A stretch of DNA of 64,000 nt from Paludisphaera mucosa (GTDB lineage: Bacteria; Planctomycetota; Planctomycetia; Isosphaerales; Isosphaeraceae). Position 1 is the stretch's first letter. Each line of letters begins with the position of its first letter. The notes beneath the pieces are model-generated. The model had not been told where the DNA came from, made no database searches, and saw only the letters and a program-made list of their open reading frames with translations. The stretch lies in assembly GCF_029589435.1 (NCBI RefSeq), contig NZ_JARRAG010000002.1, positions 1,798,001-1,862,000 on the forward strand, in the 5' to 3' direction. The position numbers and the translations under genes were made by a program. Below, piece after piece: positions 43,212 to 54,949 of this stretch.

Positions 43212-44192
43212 ATGACCACCTTGCTCGACCGCATCGACGGGCCGCCCGCCGGCCCTCCCGACGACCTCGCCGACCCGGCCCGCCGGCTGCGCGACGAGAC
43301 GGCCGCCGCCCGCGTCTCGTTCACCTGGCTGGGGACTCGCAAGGCGCTCACCGCCCCGCAGCGCGACCGGGCCGCCGAGGCCTTCGACGCCGAGGGCTCC
43401 TGCCTCAGCGCCGGCAAGCGGCTGCTCGACGTCGGCCACCCCGCCTTCCGCGCCGTCACGGCCGTCCGCGGCCGGATCCGGTCCTACTGGCGCGAGACGT
43501 CGCTGCCCTTCCCCGAGCCCGGCGTGCGGCTCATCCGCAAAAACCAGGTCGACGACTTCGCCCGCCGGATCGTCGACTTCCAGGCCGAGCTGGACGACGC
43601 CGTCGCCGAGCTCGACCGCCGCTACGGCGAGCTGCGGCGGGCCGCCGCCGAGCGCCTGGGGAGTCTGTACGACCCGGCCGATTATCCCTCGACCCTGGTC
43701 GGCCTGTTCGCGGTCTCGTGCGACTTCCCATCGGTCGAGCCCCCCGAGTACCTGTCGCGGCTCAGCCCGGCCCTGTTCGAGCGCGAGCGGGCGCGGATGG
43801 AGTCGCGGTTCGAGGAGGCGGTCGAGCTGGCCGAGCGGGCGTTCGCCGAGGAGTTCGCCAGCCTGGTCGAGCGCCTCGCCGAGCGGCTCGACGGCGTCGG
43901 CGACGACGGCCGGCCCAAGGTGTTCCGCGACTCGGCGGTCGAGAACCTGTGCGGGTTCTTCGACCGCTTCAAGGCCCTGAACGTCCGCGGTGACGCCCAG
44001 CTCGACGAGCTGGTGGAGCGGGCGCGGGAAGCGGTCCGGGGCGTGGCGGCCCGGGACCTGCGCGAGGGCCCGGACCTGCGGGCCCGCGTCGCCCGCCAGC
44101 TGAGCCAGGTCCAGTCGGCCCTGGACGGCATGCTGGTGGACCGCCCCCGCCGCCGCATCCTTCGCCAGGCGGCCGCGACGGGAGGCGCCTGA
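43212..44192 (+). CDS. DUF3150-like protein of the Ycf46 cassette (copy B)
   Basis: A 326-aa paralogue of 2620-3600 with the same length. Nearly all differences are conservative (for example DDLADP for DDFADP, RETSLPF for RESSLPF). The extended charged helices are kept, indicating purifying selection on both copies. It overlaps the 81-aa gene by ATGA, and the ATG follows CCGGAGCC. Confidence 0.87.
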   Translation: MTTLLDRIDGPPAGPPDDLADPARRLRDETAAARVSFTWLGTRKALTAPQRDRAAEAFDAEGSCLSAGKRLLDVGHPAFRAVTAVRGRIRSYWRETSLPFPEPGVRLIRKNQVDDFARRIVDFQAELDDAVAELDRRYGELRRAAAERLGSLYDPADYPSTLVGLFAVSCDFPSVEPPEYLSRLSPALFERERARMESRFEEAVELAERAFAEEFASLVERLAERLDGVGDDGRPKVFRDSAVENLCGFFDRFKALNVRGDAQLDELVERAREAVRGVAARDLREGPDLRARVARQLSQVQSALDGMLVDRPRRRILRQAAATGGA

Positions 44193-44437
44193 TGCAGCTG
44201 GTCGTCGACCCCCGCGGCGTCGTGCGGGCCGTGTACTCCGAGACGATCGACCTGGCCTCCCTGGGCCGCCCCGCCATCCTTCGCGCCAGCCGCGTCGAGC
44301 CCGACGCCGAGGGCCGCTGGACGGCCGACCTCGCCCGCGTCGGCGGCCCCGCGCTCGGCCCCTTCGCTTTTCGCAGAGAGGCCCTGGAGGCCGAGGTCGC
44401 CTGGCTCGAGGCCCACCGGCTCACGCCCGGGCTCTGA
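44192..44437 (+). CDS. Small conserved protein of the Ycf46 cassette (81 aa, copy B)
   Basis: Paralogue of 3600-3845. Identical through DLASLGRPAILRASRVEPDAEG-like positions, with a changed loop (FAFRREALEAEVAWLEAH). ATGA overlap with the upstream gene as in copy A. No function recognised. Confidence 0.8.
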   Translation: MQLVVDPRGVVRAVYSETIDLASLGRPAILRASRVEPDAEGRWTADLARVGGPALGPFAFRREALEAEVAWLEAHRLTPGL

Positions 44438-44562
44438 CTCTCCAGCGTCCGCCTTCTACGCGCCGCCCCGCATTCCCGTCCCGCCCTATCGCCCCGCGCG
44501 ACCCCGAGGCCGCCGGGCGTGCCGGACGGCCCCGGCCGCCCCACGCCCGAGAGGAGCATCCC

Positions 44563-44868
44563 GTGACCCCGTCCCGGCTCGAACGCTCCGTCGCCCGCCG
44601 CACCGGCGACCCGCTCGCCGTGATCCGTCGCCTCGGCTTCCAGCCCCGCCCCGGCCGGCCCGAAGACCTGGAGGCCGAGGACCTCCACTTGGCCGTCGCC
44701 TGCCCGTTCTGCGGCGCCGACGTCCCCGTGCCGTCCGCCCCCTGCGGCCCGCCTGCGCTGGCCGGCTGCGGCCGCTGCGACGTCGAGTTCGAATACGCCC
44801 CCGCCGAACTCTTCGCCGTCGGACCGGGATTCGGGGCCCGGCCGCACCGCCGCGTCTACGCGGAGTAA
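44563..44868 (+). CDS. Small zinc-ribbon protein of the Ycf46 cassette (101 aa, copy B)
   Basis: Paralogue of 3978-4283 with the CPFCG and CGRCD pairs intact and the same GTG start behind GAGAGGAGCATCCC. The 36 bp before the start are almost unchanged between copies, so the translation signal is conserved. No function recognised beyond probable zinc binding. Confidence 0.82.
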   Translation: MTPSRLERSVARRTGDPLAVIRRLGFQPRPGRPEDLEAEDLHLAVACPFCGADVPVPSAPCGPPALAGCGRCDVEFEYAPAELFAVGPGFGARPHRRVYAE

Positions 44869-44944
44869 TCGAATGCTGGCCGTGCTTGCGCGGCTTCCTT
44901 TGACCGTGTCGAATCCGAACCGACCCGAATCACGGAGGACCCTG

Positions 44945-45091
44945 ATGGTCGTCATCCGCCGCCTGCGGGTCGTCACCCGCGGGCACGCCCCGAGCGTGGA
45001 GCGCCGGGGAGCTACTCTTCCCCTCGTCTTCCAGGCCGACCCGACAGCCGAGAAGCAGCCAACGCCCAATCCCGGAGGCAGTCGCCCTTGA
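44945..45091 (+). CDS. Tiny conserved ORF overlapping the next gene (48 aa, copy B)
   Basis: MVVIRRLRVVTRG...LVFQADP...NPGGSRP, the counterpart of 4347-4505. The stop overlaps the TTG of the membrane-peptide gene exactly as in copy A. A longer frame from 44873 exists but its extra N-terminus is not shared with copy A. Confidence 0.6.
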   Translation: MVVIRRLRVVTRGHAPSVERRGATLPLVFQADPTAEKQPTPNPGGSRP

Positions 45092-45258
45092 ACGCCAGGA
45101 AGAAGCTGAACGTCGCCTACGCTAACGACTGCCTGCTCATGGCCGCGATCGCGGGCGGGGCGACCGGGAGCTGGGTCGTCTTCCTGCTGGCCGCCGCGGC
45201 CCTCGCGGCGGCCAGCGTCGCCAACGGGCAGATTCGGCACCGACCCACGCGCCGGTGA
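45088..45258 (+). CDS. Small membrane protein closing the Ycf46 cassette (56 aa, copy B)
   Basis: A 56-aa single-helix protein matching 4502-4672 (NARKKLNVAYAND, hydrophobic core, RHRPTRR tail) with the TTG start in a TTGA overlap. Last gene before the terminator. Confidence 0.7.
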   Translation: MNARKKLNVAYANDCLLMAAIAGGATGSWVVFLLAAAALAAASVANGQIRHRPTRR

Positions 45259-45272
45259 GGTCCGGTGCACAT

Positions 45273-45319
45273 CCCCGGCCACGGCCACGGCCGTGGCCGG
45301 GGACGCCGAGCTCCTTTTT
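45273..45319 (+). terminator. Terminator after cassette copy B
   Basis: A perfect 13-bp stem identical to that of copy A, loop CACG instead of TTCG (45273-45302), then five Ts at 45315-45319. Confidence 0.8.
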
Positions 45320-45464
45320 AGCCGTGGACCATTCGCGCGTTCGCCCCCCATGGCCGGCCAAGAGTGGAGCCCGCCGCGCCGATGATGGCCCCGGGAGCAT
45401 GCACCCCGAACGGCCCGTGGATTCTCGTCCCGCGAAGGCTCTGGCCAGAAAGCACGGCGGGTCG

Positions 45465-46029
45465 CGGCGGCGGCCACGGCCCTTGGCCTCGTAGAGCGCG
45501 AGGTCGGCGCGCCCCAGGCAGTCCTCGGCGTGCTCCCCGTCCGAGGGTACGCCTGCGACGACTCCGACGCTCGTGGTCACGATCCCGAGGCTCGCCGCCT
45601 CGTGGCGGAAGTTCAACGCGAGCACCGCGGCGCAGGCTCGACCGACCACCTCGGACGCCGCATCGAGGCCGGCCCCCGGGAGGATGACCGTGAACTACTC
45701 GCCGCCGTAACGCGCCACGAGGTCGACGCCCTGCCGGACGCTCCCGGCCAACGCCGACGCGACGCTCCTGAGGCACTCGTCGCCCGCGAGGTGCCCGTAG
45801 CGGTCGTTGTAGAGCTTGAACCGGTCGACGTCGACCATCGCGATCGCGATCAGGCGCCCGGTCCGCGCGGCCCGCAGCCACTCTCGGCTCCCAGAGCCTC
45901 ATCGAAGCGGCGGCGGTTGGCCAGCCCCGTGGGCGGGTCGGTGACGCTCAAAGCCTCCAGCCGCCGGTTCGCCGCCGCCAGCTCCTCGGTCCGCGCGGCC
46001 ACCCGACGCTCGAGCGAGGCGTAGAGCGT
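45465..46029 (-). pseudogene. Decayed GGDEF domain, duplicate of the giant kinase gene's 3' end
   Basis: The minus strand matches the last ~200 codons of the 1740-aa protein (RACAAVLALN.RHE.ASLGIVT.SVGV, CLGRADLALYEAKGRGR). It cannot work: the GGEEF signature reads GGE-stop-F (TAG at 45695-45697), a 2-bp insertion near 45890 shifts the frame, and the kinase, AAA and GAF parts are absent because the duplication ended at 46029. Confidence 0.88.
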
Positions 46030-46507
46030 CAGGAAGAGCTTGCAGGGCGATCGCCGAGCCGGGGCGGCGTAGGAATCCGGTGCGGTGCGCGTCGTCGATC
46101 GACGACTTTGCGGCGGCCGCCGTCCGCCCCCAGCATCGATCTACCGGCTGGCCGCGGACCTGGGCCGCACGTGATTCGGCGGACGCAGGGCCACGACGTC
46201 TGGACGCTCGACGACCCGGAGTCCCCGCACGCCCATCGGGGGGGCCCGCTCAATTCCTCTTCTGATCGGGGCCTCACCGAGAATCGAAGCCGCGTCCATG
46301 TACTAGGCTCAAGGAAGGGGACGTCCGCGACGCCTCCGTGCGAGCCGGGATTCGATCGGATCCCGAGCGGAGGAATCGCGTCGATGCCGGCGAGGTCGGG
46401 ACGAACTGGAGTCCACCGACGATTCGGATCCGCTCGGACATCGATCGCCGCGCTCGTCTCCAGGCGTCTCGGCCAGCCGCGATCGACCCTGGAAAGCCCC
46501 GGCGGAT
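46030..46507. other. Stretch without a recognisable gene
   Basis: Lies between the duplication break and a phosphatase fragment. Reading frames on both strands are short and show no family features. No repeats or RNA structures stood out. Confidence 0.5.
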
Positions 46508-46838
46508 GTGAGGAGAGGCGCCTCGGATGGAGACCGGCAACCCGATGTATACACTTCCGGCCCCTGGAAGGCGCGGCTCGAGGCCTCGCAGCGCCGGGAT
46601 CGCGTGCTGCGGGCCCGCGCCATGGAGCTGCGCCGCGAACGAGATGGGTTGATCAATGACTTGCGGCCTGCCGAGAAGGTCCAGCGCGGCCTGCAGCCGC
46701 GTCCCCTGCCGGACGCGCCGGGCCTCGAGCTCGGCGCGGTCGTCCGGCCCTCGCTGCATGTCGCGGGCGACTTCTACGGCGTGGCGCGCCTCAATCGAGA
46801 GCGGCTCGGGGCCTTCATGGGCGACGTGATGGGCCGTC
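46508..46838 (+). pseudogene. Fragment of a SpoIIE/RsbU-type phosphatase
   Basis: The frame reads LRPAEKVQRGLQPRPLPDAPGLELGAVVRPSLHVAGDFYGVARLNRERLGAFMGDVMG, the start of a PP2C SpoIIE domain (the AxxVQxxLxP helix, then GGDFYD and GDVMGKG in family members). After GDVMG the homology stops and the frame runs as a shadow under the next gene. Only about 70 residues of the domain remain, and the first metal-ligand Asp (GDFY) is present, but the catalytic core is missing. Confidence 0.65.
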
Positions 46839-46880
46839 CTCGAAGCCGAGTGTTTGCGTCCCCTGCGAGGGAGGAATGGT

Positions 46881-47663
46881 ATGAAGATGTCGCTCGGGAT
46901 GGTCGCGGCGGTTTCCTGGGGCGTCGCGGTGGCATCGGGGTTCGGCCTGCTATGCCGTTACGAGTCCGCCCCCGGGTCCGCCGGGCCGCCGCCGGACGCC
47001 TGGCCGGCCGGAAACGGGCTGGCGAGGGACGGCTCGCGGCCCAACGTGCTGATGTTCGCGCACCCGCGATGCCCGTGCACCATGGCGAGCCTGATCGAGC
47101 TGGAACGCCTCGCGGACGGATGCAAAGGGGCGGCGTCGATTCGGGTGCTCTTCTTCCGGCCGGAAGGGGCGGCCGAGGGCTGGGCGAGGTCCGCGGCCTG
47201 GTCGAAGGCGGAATCGATGCCGGGCGTCACGGTGCAACTCGACCCCGGAGGGGCCGAGGCCCGTCGCTTCGGCGCGGCGACGTCGGGCCACGTCCTCGTC
47301 TTCGACGTGAACGGCCGGCTCGCCTTCAGCGGGGGGATCACGCGGGGGCGAGGCGTCGAAGGGCCCAACGACTGGTCCGCGGGGGCGGCCGAGGCGGCGA
47401 TCGGCGTCGGGGCCCGGCGCCGGGCCTGCGCGGTCTTCGGCTGCCCGCTGGGCGACCGTCGTCGGACCGAGGAGGGTCGAGGATCGCCGACGCCGCGAGA
47501 TGGAACCGACCCGACGCGGCTCGGCGAGGCCTCCGATCCGCCGCGTCGGGGCCGGGATCCGCAAGACCGCCCCGCGGGAATCCGGATCCCGCCGCCTTCC
47601 TCGCATCGATCGTCGCCCCATCCTCGGCGGCCCCGCCGCCCAACCACGCGGAGCCAGGCGTGA
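46881..47663 (+). CDS. Membrane-anchored thioredoxin-like (RedB-type) protein
   Basis: A 260-aa protein starting MKMSLGMVAAVSWGVAVASGF, an N-terminal membrane anchor or signal. A periplasmic domain follows with NVLMFAHPRCPCTMASLIELERL, where CPC sits at the position of a thioredoxin active-site loop, and VQLDPGGAEARRFGAATSGHVLVFD. It resembles proteins annotated RedB in planctomycetes and proteobacteria; the function is unknown. The last ~80 residues are Pro/Arg-rich and may be non-homologous extension. The ATG at 46881 has GGGAGG upstream. It ends 15 bp before the hybrid kinase gene. Confidence 0.75.
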   Translation: MKMSLGMVAAVSWGVAVASGFGLLCRYESAPGSAGPPPDAWPAGNGLARDGSRPNVLMFAHPRCPCTMASLIELERLADGCKGAASIRVLFFRPEGAAEGWARSAAWSKAESMPGVTVQLDPGGAEARRFGAATSGHVLVFDVNGRLAFSGGITRGRGVEGPNDWSAGAAEAAIGVGARRRACAVFGCPLGDRRRTEEGRGSPTPRDGTDPTRLGEASDPPRRGRDPQDRPAGIRIPPPSSHRSSPHPRRPRRPTTRSQA

Positions 47664-47678
47664 GAATCGAGCGATTCC

Positions 47679-50806
<3,128 letters not shown>

Positions 50807-50816
<10 letters not shown>

Positions 50817-51769
50817 TCGAAGCCCCGCAGCCTCCAGCCCTTTCGACGATCGAGACGCCGGCGGATCCCGACGCCCGCGTCCCGACGGTCCTGATCGTGG
50901 ACGACTCGCCCGTCGACCGCCGCCTGGTGGCCGCGATCGTCGCCAGGAACCCCGGGCTCCGGCCCGTCGTCGCGAACGACGGCGGGGAGGCGTTGGAGAT
51001 GATCGCAGGCTCCAAGCCCAGCGTCGTGGTCACCGACATCCAGATGCCGGGGATAGACGGGCTCGAGCTCGTCAAGGCGATCCGCCGCGTCCATCCCGAC
51101 CTGCCGGTCATCCTGATGACGGCCTACGGCAGCGAGGACGTCGCGTTCCAGGCCCTCCGGGCGGGGGCGACCCACTACGTGCCCAAGAAGTCGCTCGCGA
51201 CCGAGCTCGCCGGCACGATCGATGCGGTGCTCGCGGCGGCGGCCCGCGGCGATCGGGGCTCGCAGCTGCTGCGCTGCGTGGAGCGGAGCGTCACCTCGTG
51301 GCGGCTCGCGAACGACGGGCCCCTGATCGCCGCGCTGATCGCCTCGCTCCAGGAGGAGCTGGCCGGCATGGGGGTGTGCGACGGCGGCGTGCGGACGCGG
51401 GTCGGCGTCGCGCTCGGGGAGGCCCTCGCCAACGCCATGTTCCACGGCAACCTCGAGGTCTCGTCGGACCTGCGTCAGGAGGACGAGCGGATCTTCCACG
51501 CCCTGGCGGACGCCAGGCGCGAGACCTCGCCGTATCGGGACCGTCGGATCGACGTCTCCGCGGAGATCGATCGGGATTCCGCGACGTTCCGGATCCGCGA
51601 CGAGGGCCCCGGGTTCGACACTTCGGGCCTCGACGCCCCGTTCGACCCCGAGAGCCTGACCCGGATCGGCGGACGCGGGATGATCCTGATCCGGGCGTTC
51701 GTCGACGAGGTCCGCCACAACGCCAGCGGCAACGAGATCACGCTGGTCGTGCGCAGGAAGTCGGCCTGA
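50807..51769 (+). CDS. Response regulator fused to an RsbW-like anti-sigma kinase domain
   Basis: A 320-aa protein. The receiver (about 25-150) has D77 in [12 protein letters not shown] and a KK pair at the end. The C-terminal part is a HATPase_c of RsbW/SpoIIAB type ([11 protein letters not shown] as N box, IRDEGPGFD as G1, [14 protein letters not shown]). Such proteins normally bind an anti-sigma antagonist or sigma factor; here phosphorylation by the upstream hybrid kinase would gate that switch (inference). The ATG follows GAGGAG and lies within the end of the kinase gene. A SpoIIE-type phosphatase fragment 4 kb upstream suggests a once fuller partner-switch set. Confidence 0.9.
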
Positions 51770-52123
51770 AGGGGCGGTCGTCTGCAAAACGGGAGTCGGA
51801 GCTTGAGGAGCGTCGCCCGGGCCGAACGCCGACATCCGCACGCGACCGTCGAGGCCTCGGACCTGGATCTTGCATGGTGATGATTCTGTGATGATTCTTG
51901 CCTTGCACGCCGGCCGCGGGCCTGGGAAGGCGCCGTCCATCCCGCCGTATTCCCGGCCCTCGGCCCCGGCGTCGAACCGCCCCGCGCCCGGCGAGGGGGA
52001 GGGGGGGGGTCGTTTTGACGAGGTCGATCCCATGGCCTATGGCTTTCGTGGGCGATCGGTCCTCCGGTGAGATCCGGCGTCCATCGGCCTGGCGGGACGA
52101 AGAAGCCGGCTCCGGAGTGGCAC
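51770..52123. other. Intergenic region upstream of the GGDEF-EAL gene
   Basis: About 350 bp. A frame from GTG 52067 would extend the next gene by 19 residues. A near-direct repeat TGATGATTCT-TGATGATTCT lies at about 51877-51898. A run of Gs (GAGGGGGAGGGGGGGG at 51997-52012) is notable. No gene is seen. Confidence 0.4.
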
Positions 52124-54340
52124 ATGGTCGACGCTTCTCGCCGATCCGGGGGCTCGTCCCGGCCGTTGATCGGGCGTCGGCCCGCCGCGCCCGCGACGCT
52201 GCACACGCCCGCATTCGACCGGCTGGCCCGGCTCGCCGCCGCCCTGCTGAAGTCTTCGACGGTGCTGATCTGGCTGGTCGAGGGCGACCGGCTCCTCCGC
52301 AAGGGCCCGCGGCGGACGTCGTGGGCCGAGGCCGGCCGAGGGCGCTTCGATCGCGGCCTCTGCCGGCGGATCTTCAGGGCCGGCGCGCCCTCGATCATCG
52401 ACGCCGCCCGGCTCGATCCGCGGCCGGCCGGGGGGCCGCCCGGGCCCGGGCCGACCCGCGTCGCCTGCGTAGGCGTCCCCCTGGTCGACGGCCGAGGCCG
52501 CCGCCTCGGCGTCTTGTGCACGGTCGACGGGCCTCGCGGATCCCGGGACGGATGCCGGCTGGCCGTCCTGGTGGACCTGGCCGAGTCCGCGACGAAGGAG
52601 ATCGACCTCCTGTCGCTCGAGGAGCGGCTGGCGCGGGCGGAGAAGGCCCTGCTCCTGAGCGAGCAGTGCTACAGGCTCCAGTCGGAGAACGCGACCGACA
52701 TGATCTCGAGGTTCGACGCCCTCGGGGTCTTCCTCGACGTCACCCCCGCCTGCCGCCACCTGCTGGGCTATTCGCCCGAGGAGTTGATCGGCCGGCCGAT
52801 CTACGAGCTGATCCATCCCGACGACCTCGCCGCGGTCGCCCGCTCGGGCGAGGCGCTCCGGGCCTCGCCCGGGGCCCAGCTCCAATCGTGCCGGCTCCGG
52901 CACAAGGACGGCCGATACCTCTGGATCGAGGGCTCCACCCAGGCGATCCTCGACCCGGACACCGGCGCCTTCCTGGAAGTCCGCTGCTCCTCTCGGGACG
53001 TGACCGAGCGGGTGCGGGCCGAGGAGAAACTCGCCCATCAGGCCTCGCACGACGCCCTGACGGGCCTGCCCAACCGGACCTTGCTCCGCGACGAGCTGGA
53101 GCGCCACATCGGCCTCCCCGGCGAGGGGATGAGCCCGTTCTCCCTGCTCCTGCTCGACCTGGACCGATTCAAGGAGATCAACGACACGTTCGGGCACCAT
53201 TGCGGGGACGCCGTCCTCGAGCGGTTCAGCCTTCGGCTGGCGGAGGTGGTCCGAGGCTCCGACGTGCTGGCCCGCCTGGGGGGCGACGAGTTCGGGATCC
53301 TCCTGCCCGGGGCGGACGAGAGGAGGGCGCGCGAGGCCGCCGCCGGGATCCAGGGGGTGCTGGCGAGGCCGATCGTCGTGGAGGGACGGCCCTTCGACGT
53401 GCGGGCCAGCATCGGGATCGCCATCCACCCCGAGCACGGCCTGGACGCCGAGACGCTCCTGAAGCACGCGGACGTGGCGATGTATTCGGCGAAGCGGGCC
53501 GGGGCCGGAAGCTCCGTCTACTCGAGCGGCCGGGACCATCACTGCCCCAGGCGCCTTGGGCTCGTCGTCGAGCTTCGCCGCGCGATCGACGACGGCCAGC
53601 TCCGCCTCCACTATCAGCCGACCTTCGACCTCGGGACGATGCGGCCGGTGGGGATGGAGGCGCTCGTACGGTGGCAGCACCCGCGCGACGGCCTGCTCGG
53701 CCCCGGCGAATTCATCCCGATGGCCGAACAGACAGGCCTGATCCGCCCGCTGGGGCTCTGGGCGTTGCGCGAGGCCCTGCACCAGCGCCGCGCCTGGTCC
53801 CTCGGGGGGATCGACCTGGGCGTGTCGGTGAACCTGTCGCCCGAGAACCTCCAGGACGACCTGCTGGTCGGGACGATCGACCGCCTGATGGACGAGGCGG
53901 AGGTCCCGCCGCGACGCCTGACCGTCGAGGTGACCGAGGGGGCTATGATGGCCGACCCGGCCCGCGCGAAGTCGACCCTGGCCCGGCTCCACCGGGCGGG
54001 CGTGCTCGTCTCGATCGACGACTTCGGCACGGGATATTCCTCGCTGGGCTACCTGAAGGAGCTGCCGGTGGACGAGGTGAAGGTGGACCGCTCGTTCGTG
54101 CGGGACATGGCGGCCAACGAGCGGGACGCCTGCATCGTGCGATCGGTGATCGAGCTGGGGCACAACCTCGGGCATCGCGTCGTGGCCGAGGGGGTCGAGA
54201 GCCGGGAAACCCTGGACCTGCTGACGTCGTGGGGCTGCGACCTGGCCCAGGGGTTCCTCCTGGGGCGTCCGCTCCCCGCGTGCGAGGTCCCCGCCTGGCT
54301 GGCCCGAACGGGCGGCGCCCCGCCCATGCGATCCGGGTAG
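52124..54340 (+). CDS. GAF-PAS-GGDEF-EAL c-di-GMP turnover protein
   Basis: A soluble protein of 738 aa. A GAF-like domain (about 30-180) and PAS (about 195-320) precede GGDEF (RLGGDEF, with an RGSD inhibitory site five residues before) and EAL (GMEALVRWQHP; IDDFGTGYSSL; DRSFVRD; AEGVES), so both cyclase and phosphodiesterase residues are present. Net activity cannot be predicted. The ATG at 52124 has GGAGTGG upstream; GTG 52067 is the longer alternative. An IS701-type element is inserted about 50 bp after its stop. Confidence 0.92.
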   Translation: MVDASRRSGGSSRPLIGRRPAAPATLHTPAFDRLARLAAALLKSSTVLIWLVEGDRLLRKGPRRTSWAEAGRGRFDRGLCRRIFRAGAPSIIDAARLDPRPAGGPPGPGPTRVACVGVPLVDGRGRRLGVLCTVDGPRGSRDGCRLAVLVDLAESATKEIDLLSLEERLARAEKALLLSEQCYRLQSENATDMISRFDALGVFLDVTPACRHLLGYSPEELIGRPIYELIHPDDLAAVARSGEALRASPGAQLQSCRLRHKDGRYLWIEGSTQAILDPDTGAFLEVRCSSRDVTERVRAEEKLAHQASHDALTGLPNRTLLRDELERHIGLPGEGMSPFSLLLLDLDRFKEINDTFGHHCGDAVLERFSLRLAEVVRGSDVLARLGGDEFGILLPGADERRAREAAAGIQGVLARPIVVEGRPFDVRASIGIAIHPEHGLDAETLLKHADVAMYSAKRAGAGSSVYSSGRDHHCPRRLGLVVELRRAIDDGQLRLHYQPTFDLGTMRPVGMEALVRWQHPRDGLLGPGEFIPMAEQTGLIRPLGLWALREALHQRRAWSLGGIDLGVSVNLSPENLQDDLLVGTIDRLMDEAEVPPRRLTVEVTEGAMMADPARAKSTLARLHRAGVLVSIDDFGTGYSSLGYLKELPVDEVKVDRSFVRDMAANERDACIVRSVIELGHNLGHRVVAEGVESRETLDLLTSWGCDLAQGFLLGRPLPACEVPAWLARTGGAPPMRSG

Positions 54341-54386
54341 GACGGGGCCGCGTCGCGATTCTCGCGCGACGAAGACTTTCCGCGTC

Positions 54387-54407
54387 CTAGTTCTACTGTT
54401 ACCGTTC
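54387..54407 (+). repeat. IS701 left end with CTAG target duplication
   Basis: CTAG, then the inverted repeat TTCTACTGTTACCGTTC. Confidence 0.8.
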
Positions 54408-54527
54408 AAGGCCACCGTATTTTGCGAAGCTCCGTCCGACAGAGCCGAGCGACCAAGATCAGCAGACACCGGCCGTCACCGACCTGCCCACGACCTGTAA
54501 CGCGGCGGGGTTCGCTGCACCACCCAA

Positions 54528-54938
54528 TCAGGTGTCGGCCTCTGCCGCGAGACGATCTGCGACAAATGTGGCGATGTCCGGCGACGCCTCGGGAAGTGGC
54601 CCATGACGGTGGTCATCGACCCCTACCAGACTCCAACCGGCACGTGAATCCATGCCGAGGCACCAGCCGGCGAAGTCGTCTCCAACGAGCCAGACTCCAC
54701 TCAACGCCGGGGCTGGGCCGAAGACCTCCTCGGCGGCAACCGGGCCGCTGTAGAACATGAAGGCCCCGGGACCCAGACTCCCCCAACCGATGAGCCGCAG
54801 GAAGGCCGTATAGTGCTCGGGAATGCCGAGGTGCTCACGCCCGATCGACGCCACTTCTTCGGCAGACAGAGTCTCCAAGGCGGTGTCGGGCCAGACTCGG
54901 TGGATGGCATCCCGCAGATCGGAGAAGTCGGTGGACAT
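54528..54938 (-). CDS. SMI1/KNR4 (SUKH) family protein carried by the IS701 element
   Basis: A 136-aa soluble protein with the SUKH fold pattern: IGREHLGIPEHYTAFLRLIGWGSLG at the N-terminus, and GVWLVGDDFAGWCLGMD and a final helix in the C-terminus. SUKH proteins often serve as immunity proteins against contact-dependent or polymorphic toxins, but many have unknown roles. It lies within the element, on the same strand as the transposase and 11 bp beyond it, so it may be expressed from the element. No toxin gene is nearby. Its codon use is less GC-extreme than the flanking kinases, suggesting foreign origin. Confidence 0.85.
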   Translation of the reverse strand: MSTDFSDLRDAIHRVWPDTALETLSAEEVASIGREHLGIPEHYTAFLRLIGWGSLGPGAFMFYSGPVAAEEVFGPAPALSGVWLVGDDFAGWCLGMDSRAGWSLVGVDDHRHGPLPEASPDIATFVADRLAAEADT

Positions 54939-54949
54939 GCCACTTGCCT

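Larger units (their letters stand above)
42806..46029 (+). repeat. Segmental duplication, copy B
   Basis: Collinear with 2214-5680 from within the ATPase gene to the break at 46029, where the sequence changes to TCAGGAAG while copy A continues ACGCATTG. Copy B has lost about 200 bp between the terminator and the cyclase remnant. Confidence 0.85.
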
